DNA of 64,000 bases from [Mycobacterium] vasticus (GTDB lineage Bacteria; Actinomycetota; Actinomycetes; Mycobacteriales; Mycobacteriaceae), in NCBI RefSeq assembly GCF_020181595.1, contig NZ_CP084028.1:3235889-3299888 (forward strand). The letters are read 5' to 3'. The position numbers were made by a program, and so were the translations under genes. The notes below the pieces were generated by a model, which was not told the origin of the DNA, ran no database searches, and saw only the letters and a program-made list of their open reading frames with translations. How positions within the stretch are numbered: position 1 is the stretch's first letter; each line of letters opens with the position of its first letter. Positions 1-10,027 of this stretch are shown in pieces.

Positions 1-1328
<1,328 letters not shown>

Positions 1329-1353
1329 TCACGCCGCGTTTTCCCGGCGCGAC

Positions 1354-1404
1354 CGTGCACAGTTGTTCGGCCTCACCTGGGGCGTTGCGGGACAACTGTG
1401 CACG
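1354..1404. repeat. Perfect 13-bp inverted repeat between divergent trpS and crotonase genes
   Basis: CGTGCACAGTTGT at 1354-1366 is repeated in inverted orientation at 1392-1404, with a 25-base spacer. It lies in the 129-base gap between the two divergent starts. It could be an operator for a dimeric regulator with two half-sites, or an RNA hairpin in either leader. No tryptophan T-box features were seen. Confidence 0.6.
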
Positions 1405-1442
1405 CTCGCGCTGTCCGTTGGCCCGATGAAAGAATCCACCCC

Positions 1443-2108
1443 ATGAAGCTGACCTATGACGACCAGATCGCCGTGCTCGACCTCGGCGACGACGAGAACC
1501 GGTTCTCCCCGGACTTCCTCGACGAGATCAACGCAGTGCTCGATGAGGTCGTCGCCGCGGGCGCCGAAGGCAGGGCCCACGGCCTGGTGACCACCGCGGG
1601 CGGCAAGTTCTACACCAACGGCCTGGACCTGGACTGGCTGATGGCCAACGGAGATCGCACCGACTGGTATGTAGGCCGGGTGCACGCCCTGCTGGCGCGG
1701 GTGCTGACGCTGCCGATGCCGACCGCGGCGGCGGTGGTGGGCCACGCGTTCGGGGCCGGCGCGATGCTCGCGATCGCCCACGACTTCCGGGTGATGCGCG
1801 CCGACCGCGGCTTCTTCTGCTTCCCCGAGGTCGACATCCGGATTCCGTTCACCCCGGGAATGGCCGCGCTGATCCAGGCCAAGCTCACCCCGGCGGCCCA
1901 GGTGGCGTCGATGACGACCGGCCGCCGATTCGGCGGGCAGGACGCCGCGGCCGTCGGGATCGTGGACTCCACCGCCGGCGAGGGCGCGGTGACTCCCGCC
2001 GCCCTTGACCTGCTGCGGCCGCTGTCGGGCAAGGACCCGGGCACCCTGGGCGCGATCAAGGCCACCATGTTCGGGCCGGCGGTGGCGGCGCTTCAGCCGG
2101 CTCACTGA
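1443..2108 (+). CDS. Crotonase-family protein (enoyl-CoA hydratase/isomerase-like)
   Basis: The 221-residue product has the crotonase fold signatures: the first oxyanion-hole strand GGKFYTNGLDLDWL near residue 55, and the second in GHAFGAGAMLAIAHDFRVM near residue 105. It is shorter than typical 255-280 residue enoyl-CoA hydratases and resembles the short delta3-delta2-enoyl-CoA isomerase-like subgroup. The usual catalytic glutamates of hydratases are not obvious, so the reaction is uncertain. The ATG at 1443 fits the domain start; an upstream in-frame extension exists but would run through the inverted repeat. cobG begins six bases after the stop, so this gene may lead the cobG operon. Confidence 0.85.
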   Translation: MKLTYDDQIAVLDLGDDENRFSPDFLDEINAVLDEVVAAGAEGRAHGLVTTAGGKFYTNGLDLDWLMANGDRTDWYVGRVHALLARVLTLPMPTAAAVVGHAFGAGAMLAIAHDFRVMRADRGFFCFPEVDIRIPFTPGMAALIQAKLTPAAQVASMTTGRRFGGQDAAAVGIVDSTAGEGAVTPAALDLLRPLSGKDPGTLGAIKATMFGPAVAALQPAH

Positions 2109-2114
2109 TCCGCC

Positions 2115-2963
2115 ATGCCGACCAGAGCGCGCCGCGACCGGTGCCCTGGCGTGCTGCGGCCGTGGCCGGCCGACGACGGGCTGCTGGTGCGGCTGCGCCT
2201 AGTGGGTGGCCGGCTACCCGGCGTCGCACTGGCCCGGCTGCTGCGGGTCAGCGCGGAGTTCGCCGACGGTTCGATCCACCTGACCAAGCGGGCCAATCTG
2301 CAGCTGCGCGGGCTGGCCTCCCGCGGCGGTGCGCTGTCCCCCGACGCGGTGGCGGCCATCGAGTCCACCGGGCTGCTGCCGTCGCGCAGCCATGAGCTGG
2401 TCCGCAACATTCTGGCCTCCCCGCAGACCGGTCACGCCGGCGGTCGGGCCGACCTGCGCCCGGTGGCGGCCCAGCTGGACGCGCTGCTGCGCGCCGACCC
2501 GCGACTGGCCGGGTTGTCCGGCCGCTTCCTGTTCGTCCTCGACGACGGCCGCGGTGATCTGATCGATCGGCGTGGCGACGCCGCCCTGGTGGCGTTGAGC
2601 GACACGCAGGTGCAGCTGCGGATCGGCGACGCCTGGGGCCCGGTGATCGGCATCGCCGATGCCGCAAGCCGGCTCGCCGAACTCGCGGGTGCGTTCCAGG
2701 AGGCCCGCGGCGCGAACCCGGACGCGCCGTGGCACATTCGCGAACTGCCGAGCCCGCTGGCAGCGGCCGTGCCCGCCGACCCACGCATCCCCGCACCCGC
2801 GGGTCCGCTACCGTGTGGCAGCGTGCCCGGCGGCACCCACCTGTGCGTGCCCGACGGCATGCTCACGCCGGATCGGGGGCGATCACTGGTGGAGCACGCA
2901 GAGCTGGTGGTGACGCCGTGGCAGGGTGTCTTCATCCCCCAGGCCCAGGAGGCGAATCGGTGA
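2115..2963 (+). CDS. cobG: CobG-like precorrin-3B synthase, lacking the C-terminal Fe-S module
   Basis: CobG is the oxygen-dependent monooxygenase that converts precorrin-3A to precorrin-3B before ring contraction in aerobic cobalamin synthesis. The 282-residue product aligns with the N-terminal nitrite/sulfite-reductase ferredoxin-like half: CPGVLRPWPADDGLLVRLRL at the start, DGSIHLTKRANLQLRGL near residue 55, and HELVRNILASPQTG near residue 97. It stops shortly after VVTPWQGVF. Family members continue about 80 residues or more and carry the four cysteines that bind a [4Fe-4S] cluster. Here only three cysteines exist (near 10, 239 and 249), with no C-x5-C or C-x3-C pair. The stop overlaps the cobH GTG. 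It is either C-terminally truncated or functionally changed. Confidence 0.8.
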   Translation: MPTRARRDRCPGVLRPWPADDGLLVRLRLVGGRLPGVALARLLRVSAEFADGSIHLTKRANLQLRGLASRGGALSPDAVAAIESTGLLPSRSHELVRNILASPQTGHAGGRADLRPVAAQLDALLRADPRLAGLSGRFLFVLDDGRGDLIDRRGDAALVALSDTQVQLRIGDAWGPVIGIADAASRLAELAGAFQEARGANPDAPWHIRELPSPLAAAVPADPRIPAPAGPLPCGSVPGGTHLCVPDGMLTPDRGRSLVEHAELVVTPWQGVFIPQAQEANR

Positions 2964-3625
2964 GCAGGCCCACGCGCCCGTCTCGGCACTACGACTACAT
3001 CGCCGACGGTCCGGCCATCTACGTCGAATCGTTCGCCACCATCCGCCGGGAGTCCGACCTGTCGCACATCCCGGTGACCGCAGAACGGCTCGCGGTGCGG
3101 ATGATCCACGGCTCCGGCCAGACCGACCTCGCCAAGGATCTGCTGATCCATCCCGACGCGGTGCCCGCCGGACGGGCCGCCCTCGACGGCGGCGCCCCGA
3201 TCCTCTGCGACGCCCGGATGGTCGCGGTCGGAGTGACCGCCGGGCGGCTGCCCGCCGGCAACGAGGTGCGCTGCTATCTGCGCGACGAACGGGTTCCTGA
3301 CCTGGCCGCCGAATGGGCAACCACCCGCTCGGCGGCGGCCGTCTCCTTGTGGGAACCGGAGCTGGCCGGTGCCGTCGTCGCGATCGGCAACGCCCCCACC
3401 GCGCTGTTCCATCTGCTGGAGATGATCATCGACGGCGGGCCGCGCCCGGCGGTGATCGTGGGCTGCCCGGTGGGCTTCATCGGCGCCGCGGAGTCCAAGG
3501 AGGCGCTGGCCGGGCTTTATGCCGACCACGGCATCGACATCCCGTTCGTGACCGTGCGCGGCCGGCGCGGTGGCTCGGCGATCACCTCGTCGGCGCTGAA
3601 CGCACTCGCCTCGGATACCGAATGA
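2960..3625 (+). CDS. cobH: Precorrin-8X methylmutase
   Basis: CobH moves the C11 methyl group to C12, turning precorrin-8X into hydrogenobyrinate. The 221-residue product begins YDYIADGPAIYVESFATIRRE after a short tail, matching the family start. The catalytic histidine lies in VRMIHGSGQTDLAKDL. Later family motifs include ALDGGAPILCDARMVAVGV and the C-terminal VIVGCPVGFIGAAESKEAL. The GTG start at 2960 overlaps the cobG stop as GTGA, and the stop overlaps the cobIJ start as ATGA, so the three genes appear translationally coupled. The product is about a dozen residues longer than typical 208-residue mycobacterial CobH because of the N-terminal tail. Confidence 0.93.
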   Translation: MSRPTRPSRHYDYIADGPAIYVESFATIRRESDLSHIPVTAERLAVRMIHGSGQTDLAKDLLIHPDAVPAGRAALDGGAPILCDARMVAVGVTAGRLPAGNEVRCYLRDERVPDLAAEWATTRSAAAVSLWEPELAGAVVAIGNAPTALFHLLEMIIDGGPRPAVIVGCPVGFIGAAESKEALAGLYADHGIDIPFVTVRGRRGGSAITSSALNALASDTE

Positions 3626-5148
3626 CCGGCCGGTTTTATGGGGTGGGGCTGGGCCCCGGTGACCCGGAGCTGATCACCCGCAAGGCGGCCCGAATCATCG
3701 CCGACGCCGACGTGGTGGCCTACCACGCCGGGGTCAAGAAGGCCTCGTACGCGCGCACCATCGCCGCCGACCTGATCCGCGACGGCGTCTTCGAAGAAGA
3801 GCTGCGCTACCCGGTCACCACCGGCGTCACCGACCACCCCGGCGGCTATGCCGGAGCGCTCGCCGACTTCTACGAGGCGTCGGCGTCACGGCTCGCCGCC
3901 CACCTGGAGGCGGGCCGCACCGTGGCGCTGCTGACCGAGGGCGATCCGCTGTTCTATGGCTCGTTCATGTACATGCACGACCGGCTGTCGGCGCGCTTCG
4001 ACACCGAGATCATCCCGGGTATCCCGGCGTTCAGCGCTGCCACCGCCGCGCTCGGGATGCCGCTGGTGCGCCAGACCGACGTACTGACCGTGCTGCCGGG
4101 AACCCTGCCCGAGCACGAGCTGGCGATGCGCCTGGCCGACACCGACGGCGCCATCATCATGAAGCTCGGCCGCACCTTCCCGGCCGTGCGGCGCGCCCTG
4201 GTCGCGGCGGGACGGTTGGAGCACGCCTACTACGTCGAGCGGGCCAGCCATCCGCAACAGCGCTGGCTGCCGGTGGCGGAGGTCGACGAAGCATCTGTGC
4301 CCTATCTGTCGCTGATCGTGGTCGACGGGGACTCCCGAAACGGGCAGCGGTCGCGCAAGCCCGCCGACCAGGTCGCCGAGTCCGAATCGGCCGTGGAGTC
4401 AGCCCCAGCCGCCGAACTGTTGGTGATCGGACTCGGCCCCGGACCCGATGGATGGCTGACAGGCGAGGCGGCCGCCGCGCTGTCCACCGTCGATCACGTG
4501 GTGGGCTACGGCCCGTATGTGGCGCGGGTTCCGCAGCGCGAAGGGTTGCAGCGACACGCCTCGGGCAACACCGTCGAGCTGGACCGGGCCCGGTTCGCCT
4601 TGGATCTGGCCGCCCGCGGCGAGAAGGTGGCGGTGGTCTCGGGTGGGGACGCCGGGGTGTTCGGCATGGCAGCCGCGGTGTTCGAGGCTGTGGAGGACCC
4701 GGCAGATGCTGCCTATCAGGGTATTTCGGTGCGGGTGCTGCCCGGGGTATCGGCGGTGCAGGCGGTGGCCGCAGCGGCCGGCGCCCCGATCGGTGCCGAT
4801 TTCGCGGTGCTGAGTCTGTCGGATCGGCTCAAGCCGTGGGAGGTGATCGAGGCCCGGCTGCGGGCGATCGCCGACGCCGATCTGGTGCTGGCGATCTATA
4901 ACCCGGCCTCGCGGGCCCGGCCAGACCAGATCGCGCTGGCCCGCAAGATCCTGCTGGAGCATCGCGACCCGGAGACCGTGGTGGTGATCGGCCGCGACGT
5001 CGGCCGGGCCGAAGAGTCGCTGACCGTGACCACGCTGGGCGAGCTGGACACCGATTCGGTCGACATGAAATGCCTTGTGCTGGTGGGGGCGTCGTCGACA
5101 CGGGTCACCGGATCGGGTCAGGTGTGGACGCCGCGATGGGTGCGCTGA
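3622..5148 (+). CDS. cobIJ: CobI-CobJ fusion: precorrin-2 C20- and precorrin-3B C17-methyltransferase
   Basis: This 508-residue protein joins two SAM-dependent tetrapyrrole methylases. Residues 1-240 are CobI (GVGLGPGDPELITRKAARI; GDPLFYGSFMYMHDRL; EIIPGIPAFSAATAALG), which makes precorrin-3A. Residues about 258-508 are CobJ (LVIGLGPGPDGWLTGEA; VSGGDAGVFGMAAAVFE; LPGVSAVQAVAAAAGAP; AIYNPASRARPDQ), which methylates C17 during ring contraction. The fusion and its length match the mycobacterial CobIJ. The ATG overlaps the cobH stop. The stop lies 13 bases inside cobM. Both halves keep the GxGPG and GxPxxxA SAM-binding signatures, so both activities look intact. Confidence 0.95.
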   Translation: MTGRFYGVGLGPGDPELITRKAARIIADADVVAYHAGVKKASYARTIAADLIRDGVFEEELRYPVTTGVTDHPGGYAGALADFYEASASRLAAHLEAGRTVALLTEGDPLFYGSFMYMHDRLSARFDTEIIPGIPAFSAATAALGMPLVRQTDVLTVLPGTLPEHELAMRLADTDGAIIMKLGRTFPAVRRALVAAGRLEHAYYVERASHPQQRWLPVAEVDEASVPYLSLIVVDGDSRNGQRSRKPADQVAESESAVESAPAAELLVIGLGPGPDGWLTGEAAAALSTVDHVVGYGPYVARVPQREGLQRHASGNTVELDRARFALDLAARGEKVAVVSGGDAGVFGMAAAVFEAVEDPADAAYQGISVRVLPGVSAVQAVAAAAGAPIGADFAVLSLSDRLKPWEVIEARLRAIADADLVLAIYNPASRARPDQIALARKILLEHRDPETVVVIGRDVGRAEESLTVTTLGELDTDSVDMKCLVLVGASSTRVTGSGQVWTPRWVR

Positions 5149-5906
5149 GCATCCACTTCGTCGGCGCCGGGCCCGGTGCGGCGGATCTGCTGACGGTGCG
5201 GGCCGCGCGACTGCTGGCCGACGCCGACGTGGTGCTCTACCCGGGCAGTTACCTGGACCCGCAGGTGCTCGACCAGTGCTCCGGCACAGCCGAACTCGTC
5301 GACACCGCCGGGCTGGACCTGGATGCGATCGTCGACCGGATGGTCGTCGCCTATCGGGCCGGGCGCCAGGTGGTGCGGCTGGTGTCGGGCGATCCGTCGC
5401 TCTACAGCGCCGTGTCCGAGCAGACCCGTCGGCTGGACGCGGCCGGGGTGCCGTGGGACGTGACGCCCGGCGTGCCGGCGTATGCGGCGGCCGCGGCGGT
5501 GCTCGGCCGCGAACTCACGGTGCCGCTGGTGGCGCAGTCGGTGGTGCTGACCCGGGTTCAGGCGGCCTCGACGGCGATGCCGGAGCGCGAGTCGCTGGCC
5601 GCGTTCGCCGCGACCGGGGCAACGCTGGTGCTACACCTGGCGATCACCCGGATCTCCGAACTCATGGTCGAGCTGGTGCCCGACTACGGCGCGGCTTGCC
5701 CGGTCGCGGTGGTCTATCGAGCGTCGCAGCCCGACCAACTGGTGCTGCGCGGGACCGTCGCCGATATCGCCGATGCTGTGGAGGCGGCGGGATTGCGTTC
5801 GGCTGCAGTCATTCTGGTGGGCCGGGCGGTCGCCGCTCTCCCCGATCCGTGCGCGGGCGAGAGCCATCTCTACGATGCGGCGCGGGACCGCTCAGCCCAG
5901 GCTTAG
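5136..5906 (+). CDS. cobM: Precorrin-4 C11-methyltransferase
   Basis: CobM methylates C11 of precorrin-4 to give precorrin-5. The 256-residue product from the ATG at 5136 starts IHFVGAGPGAADLLTVRAA, the SAM-binding loop, then has DADVVLYPGSYL, VRLVSGDPSLYSAVSEQ and VTPGVPAYAAAAAVLG, the standard CobM/CbiF motifs. The ATG lies 13 bases inside the end of cobIJ. An in-frame open extension reaches back to 5070 but is not conserved family sequence. The 3' end overlaps the convergent cobL by 15 bases. It closes the cobG-H-IJ-M run, which has no riboswitch in front of it. Confidence 0.94.
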   Translation: MGALSIHFVGAGPGAADLLTVRAARLLADADVVLYPGSYLDPQVLDQCSGTAELVDTAGLDLDAIVDRMVVAYRAGRQVVRLVSGDPSLYSAVSEQTRRLDAAGVPWDVTPGVPAYAAAAAVLGRELTVPLVAQSVVLTRVQAASTAMPERESLAAFAATGATLVLHLAITRISELMVELVPDYGAACPVAVVYRASQPDQLVLRGTVADIADAVEAAGLRSAAVILVGRAVAALPDPCAGESHLYDAARDRSAQA

Positions 5907-7091
5907 CGCCCACTGGGTGACGGCGCGGCCCGGCCGCCAGCCGGTGAAGGAGCCCAGCGGGGCGGCGTGTTCGACCTGGATACGGCTGAGCTCGCCGCCG
6001 TGCTCGCGGTAGGCCGCCACCAGCATTGCCTCGGTCTCCAGCGTCACCGCGTGGGCCACCAGCCGGCCACCGCCGCGCAGTGCGGCCAGGCAGGCCGCGA
6101 GCACCCCGGGCCGGCTCAGGCCGCCGCCGACGAACACCGCGTCCGGCCCGGGCAGGTCCGCGAGCGCCTGCGGGGCCGGGCCACACACCACCTGCAGCGC
6201 GGGCACGCCGAGATTGCGGGCGTTGGACGCGATACGTTGCGCCCGTACCTCATTCGCCTCGATCGCGATGGCGCGACACGATGGGTGGGCACGCATCCAT
6301 TCGATGCCGACCGAGCCGGCGCCGGCGCCGACGTCCCACAGCAGCCCGCCGGGCGCGGGGGCCAGCCGTGCCAGTGCCGAGGCCCGCAGGTCGCGTTTGG
6401 TGAGCTGCCCGTCGTGGTCGTAGGCGTCATCGGGCAGGCCGGGCGCCCAGCCGGTCAGCAGGGGCCCGGCGAGTTCGACCGCGACGATATTGAGCCGCGG
6501 GACCGGACCGGCAAAAGTCGTCGCGGTGGTTTCCAGCCGAGATTCGGCCGCACCGCCCAGATCACCGAGCACCGTCATCCGGCTCGCCCCGTAGCCGCGG
6601 TCGACCAACAGCGCCGCCAGCCGCTCGGGCGTCGTCTCGTCGGCGGAGAGCACCAGCACTCGCCGTCCCGGCGTCAGCTCGCGCAGCACCGCGTGCACGT
6701 CGCCGGCCCGGATCACCGCGGCGGACTCCGCCGGCCAGCCCAGCCGGGCCCGGGCCAACGTCACCGAGGAGACCGCCGGGACCACGCTGACCCGCTGCGC
6801 GCCGAACACCGCGATCAGGGTGCTGCCCACCCCGGACAGCAGCGGATCTCCGGAGGCCAGCGCAACCACCCGCTGCCCGGCCAGATCCTCGAACAGTTCA
6901 GGCAGCCCGGCGTGCAGCGGCGCCGGCCAGGTGCGGCGCTGTTGACCGTCGGCCGTCGGCAGCAGATTCAGGTGGCGCGGTGCGCCGATCACGACATCGG
7001 CCGCCAGCACCAGGGCGCGCACCGGCTCACCCAGCCCGGCCCAGCCGTCGGCGCCGATTCCGACGACGGTGATGGGTTGCGCGGCGGACAC
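5892..7091 (-). CDS. cobL: Precorrin-6Y C5,15-methyltransferase (decarboxylating)
   Basis: CobL methylates C5 and C15 and decarboxylates the C12 acetate side chain of precorrin-6B to form precorrin-8X. The 399-residue product carries the CbiE domain (residues 1-200; VVGIGADGWAGL at the start, VVALASGDPLLSGVGSTL, VVPAVSSVTLARARLGW) and the CbiT domain (residues 215-399; LLWDVGAGAGSVGIEWMR as SAM-binding motif I, PDAVFVGGGLSRPGVL). The length is normal for the fused enzyme. It starts two bases after the stop of the dienelactone hydrolase gene and probably shares its transcript. Its 3' end overlaps cobM. Confidence 0.95.
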   Translation of the reverse strand: MSAAQPITVVGIGADGWAGLGEPVRALVLAADVVIGAPRHLNLLPTADGQQRRTWPAPLHAGLPELFEDLAGQRVVALASGDPLLSGVGSTLIAVFGAQRVSVVPAVSSVTLARARLGWPAESAAVIRAGDVHAVLRELTPGRRVLVLSADETTPERLAALLVDRGYGASRMTVLGDLGGAAESRLETTATTFAGPVPRLNIVAVELAGPLLTGWAPGLPDDAYDHDGQLTKRDLRASALARLAPAPGGLLWDVGAGAGSVGIEWMRAHPSCRAIAIEANEVRAQRIASNARNLGVPALQVVCGPAPQALADLPGPDAVFVGGGLSRPGVLAACLAALRGGGRLVAHAVTLETEAMLVAAYREHGGELSRIQVEHAAPLGSFTGWRPGRAVTQWALSLG

Positions 7092-7093
7092 CG

Positions 7094-7891
7094 TTACCTC
7101 AGCCGTTCGGTGAGGAACTCCACCACCCGTTTGCGCGCCTCGTAGGCGGGGTGGCCGTCTACCTCGCGGACCTGGTCGGTGAGCACCGAGTGCGCCATCC
7201 GGGACAGGCCGTGCGGGTTGCCCGGGGACGAGTCGATCTCGATCACCTCGAACGCGTCGCCGAGCCGGGCCTTGAGCGTCTCGAAGCGATCACCCGGGGC
7301 CATCTTGTCCTCGCTGAACCGCAGGCCCAGGGCGCACAGCCCGCCGCCCGCGGCCCGGTCGGCGATCACACCCAGCTCGGTCTCGGAGAGCCCGGGGTCG
7401 CGGCGCTGCGCCGATGTCAGGGGGATCGGCACCGACGGCTGGCTGAGCACCGGGGCCAGCACGGCGTCGTCGACCGCGGCCGCCAGCGCGAAGCCGCCGG
7501 TGAAGCACTGGCCGATCACTCCGACGCCCTTGCCGGGGGTCTTCGCGTTGAGGTCACGGGCCAGCGCCCGCAGGAACTGGGTGACCGGACGCTGCTTGTC
7601 GGTGGCGAACGCGGCGAACTCCCGGGTCACACATGCCCGAGCGATCGTGGTCAGCGCGTAGCCGGGCGTGACCGCCTTACCGGGCTGACCGAACAACGAG
7701 GGAATCACCACGGTGAACCCGTTGTCCACCAGGTGGTTTCCCAATCCGAGCACCGCTGGGTGCGCGCCAGGGATCTCCGGGATCAGGATCACCCCCGGCC
7801 CCTCGCCCTTGCGGTACACGTCGTGGGTGAAGCCGCCGCCGGTGAACGGCTCGGCGACCCATCCGGTCAGGTCTGCTTCGGGTGCACTCAT
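7094..7891 (-). CDS. Dienelactone hydrolase family protein
   Basis: This 265-residue alpha/beta hydrolase has the cysteine nucleophile elbow of dienelactone hydrolases, in GVIGQCFTGGFALAAAV near residue 145. The family N-terminal region EGPGVILIPEIPGAHPAVLGLG is present, and an aspartate and a histidine occur late (GDRFETLK; SSPGNPHGLSRMAHSVL). Such enzymes hydrolyse lactones or esters; the substrate here cannot be told. It lies directly upstream of cobL on the same strand with a two-base gap and is divergent from the chelatase-operon riboswitch. A role in cobalamin synthesis is not known for this family and is only suggested by position. Confidence 0.88.
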   Translation of the reverse strand: MSAPEADLTGWVAEPFTGGGFTHDVYRKGEGPGVILIPEIPGAHPAVLGLGNHLVDNGFTVVIPSLFGQPGKAVTPGYALTTIARACVTREFAAFATDKQRPVTQFLRALARDLNAKTPGKGVGVIGQCFTGGFALAAAVDDAVLAPVLSQPSVPIPLTSAQRRDPGLSETELGVIADRAAGGGLCALGLRFSEDKMAPGDRFETLKARLGDAFEVIEIDSSPGNPHGLSRMAHSVLTDQVREVDGHPAYEARKRVVEFLTERLR

Positions 7892-7924
7892 CGTTGTTGT
7901 CCTTTCGGTGGCTCAACCGCTCCC

Positions 7925-8066
7925 GGCTTGGGTGTTAGGGTATCGGCGCGAGGTGCCAGGGAAGCCGGTGAGACTCCGGCGCAGGCCCGCTACGGTGTTC
8001 CGCGGCGCATTCCGATGTGCCCGGTCAGTCCGATTACTGGCTTCGCGTAACACACGAGCGGAGCCT
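7925..8066 (+). promoter_or_regulatory. Cobalamin (AdoCbl) riboswitch upstream of the chelatase-cobO-cobBC-cobD operon
   Basis: The conserved B12-box core runs from 7955 to 7997 and reads GCCAGGGAAGCCGGTG, then ACTCCGGCGC, then CCCGCTACGGT, the hallmark of the cobalamin riboswitch aptamer. It ends just before the ATG at 8069. The last part lacks the CGGGGCG...CCCC hairpin seen before the other four start regions in this window, so its expression platform is different. The family normally represses synthesis or uptake genes when adenosylcobalamin is plentiful. The outer boundaries are approximate. Confidence 0.93.
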
Positions 8067-8068
8067 CA

Positions 8069-10027
8069 ATGGAGCAGCTGTACCCCTTCCCTGCTGTCCT
8101 CGGCGGCGACCCGGATGCCCCGGGCGGCCTCGACGACATGGCGCTGGCGCTTGTCCTGAGCGCGATCTCCCCCGGTATCGGCGGCGTGCTGATACGCGGC
8201 GAGAAGGGCACCGCCAAGTCGACGCTGGTTCGCGCGCTCGCCCAGGTGCTGCCACCCATCGACGTGGTGGCCGGCGACCGGTTCTCGTCCGATCCCACTG
8301 AGCCGCAGCCGCTCTCCCCGGACGGCCCGTTCCCCGCCGACGCCGCCGTGGCGACCCGGCCGGTGCGGCTGGTGGAGCTTCCGGTGGGCGCCACCGAGGA
8401 CCGGGTGTTGGGCTCGATCCAGCTGGAGCGCGCCCTCGGTGACGGCGTGGTGGAGTTCGAGCCCGGACTGCTGGCGCGGGCCAACCGCGGCATCCTCTAC
8501 GTCGACGAGGTCAACCTGCTCGCCGACCATCTGGTGGACCTGCTGCTGGACGCCGCCGCGATGGGTCGGCTGACCGTTGAACGCGACGCGGTGTCGGTGA
8601 CCCACGCCGCCCGCTTCGTGCTCGTCGGGACCATGAATCCCGAGGAGGGCGAGCTGCGCCCGCAACTGCTGGACCGGTTCGGGCTGACCGTCGAGGTGTC
8701 AGCACCGCGCGACCCGGTGTTGCGTGCCGAGGCGGTGCGGCGACGGCTGGCGTTCGACGCCGACCCCGACGGTTTCGCCGGCCGCTACGCCGGGTCCGAG
8801 CAGCGTCTGCAGATGCGGATCCGTGCGGCGCAGCAGCTGTTGCCTGATGTGGCGCTCACCGACGCCGCACTGGTCAAGATCGGTGAGATCTGCGCGGCCC
8901 TCGACGTGGACGGCCTGCGGGGCGATATCGTCTGCGCCCGTACCGCGGTCGCGCACGCCGCGTGGCAGGGCCGCGACGCGGTCAACATCGACGATCTGCG
9001 GGTGGCCGCCCGGCTGGCACTGCCGCACCGTCGGCGGCGCAAGCCGTTCGACGCACCCGGCATGGACGAGAACGAACTCGACGGCCTACTGCCGCCGCAG
9101 GACTGCGACCCCGATCCCGATCCCGACGGCCCCGAGCCCGACGGCCCGGAGCCGGACGGCGGTGGCAGTGCCGCACCGCCCGATCAGGCCAGGCCGGCGC
9201 CGACGGGGGGTTCCACCTCGACGGTGGGCGCCGACTCCGCGTACCGGGCGCGGCTTTTCACCGTCGACGGGGTCGGCGCGGGTAGTGCGGGACGGCGCAG
9301 CCGAGCCCGCACCAGCTCGGGGCGACGGATGGGTGCCACCGCGGCCGATGTCGCCGGCGGGCTGCATCTGTTCGAGACACTGCGTGCCGCCGCACCCCAT
9401 CAGGGCGCACGGAGGCGTCGCGGCGGACGGATTCTCCTGCAGCCGAACGATCTTCGTCGCGCTGTCCGAGAGGGCCGGGAGGCCAACCTGGTGCTGTTCG
9501 TCGTTGACACGTCCGGGTCGATGGCGGCGGCCGAGCGGATGCGACATGTCAAGACAGCCATCGCGTCCCTGCTGCTCGACGCCTACCGCCGCCGGGATCG
9601 GGTGGCGGTTGTCACGTTCCGCGGCACCCAAGCCGAGCTGGCACTTCCCGCGACGGGCTCGGTGGAGATCGCCGCCGTCCGCCTGGACGAGTTGCCCGCC
9701 GGTGGCCGCACGCCGCTGGCCGAGGGCCTGATCGAGGCCGGCGAGGTGATCCGCCGGGAACGCTTGCGCGACCCGGCGTGCCGCCCGCTGCTGGTGGTGC
9801 TGACCGACGGCCGGGCCACCGCCGGCAACGACCCGGTGGCCAGGTCCCAGCGGGCCGCGTCTCATCTTGCCGAACAGGGTTTTTCGACTGTGGTGGTGGA
9901 CTGCGAGGCAGGCCGGATGCGGCTCGGGCTGGCGCGCACGCTGGCCGAGCACCTGCGGGCCGAATACGTCCCGCTGCCGCAGGTTAGCGCCGAGGCACTG
10001 ACCGACATCGTGAAGGGAGCCGCCTGA
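8069..10027 (+). CDS. Magnesium/cobalt-chelatase AAA+ and VWA subunit (ChlI-ChlD type)
   Basis: The 652-residue protein fuses an AAA+ ATPase with a von Willebrand A domain. The Walker A motif is GEKGTAKST at about residues 44-52. Walker B is ILYVDEVNLL near residue 145. An acidic and proline-rich linker with DPDPDPDGPEPDGPEPDG follows near 345-365. The VWA MIDAS motif is FVVDTSGSMAA near residue 475. In actinobacteria lacking CobS and CobT, this fused subunit is thought to drive CobN-dependent cobalt insertion; M. tuberculosis Rv2850c is the likely counterpart. It opens a riboswitch-led operon, and its TGA overlaps the cobO ATG by one base. The metal is inferred from context. Confidence 0.92.
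   Translation: MEQLYPFPAVLGGDPDAPGGLDDMALALVLSAISPGIGGVLIRGEKGTAKSTLVRALAQVLPPIDVVAGDRFSSDPTEPQPLSPDGPFPADAAVATRPVRLVELPVGATEDRVLGSIQLERALGDGVVEFEPGLLARANRGILYVDEVNLLADHLVDLLLDAAAMGRLTVERDAVSVTHAARFVLVGTMNPEEGELRPQLLDRFGLTVEVSAPRDPVLRAEAVRRRLAFDADPDGFAGRYAGSEQRLQMRIRAAQQLLPDVALTDAALVKIGEICAALDVDGLRGDIVCARTAVAHAAWQGRDAVNIDDLRVAARLALPHRRRRKPFDAPGMDENELDGLLPPQDCDPDPDPDGPEPDGPEPDGGGSAAPPDQARPAPTGGSTSTVGADSAYRARLFTVDGVGAGSAGRRSRARTSSGRRMGATAADVAGGLHLFETLRAAAPHQGARRRRGGRILLQPNDLRRAVREGREANLVLFVVDTSGSMAAAERMRHVKTAIASLLLDAYRRRDRVAVVTFRGTQAELALPATGSVEIAAVRLDELPAGGRTPLAEGLIEAGEVIRRERLRDPACRPLLVVLTDGRATAGNDPVARSQRAASHLAEQGFSTVVVDCEAGRMRLGLARTLAEHLRAEYVPLPQVSAEALTDIVKGAA

Noticed and set aside
2109..2114. 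A cobalamin riboswitch expected before cobG
   Set aside because: Only six bases separate cobG from the crotonase gene, and no B12 box is present upstream of the crotonase either.
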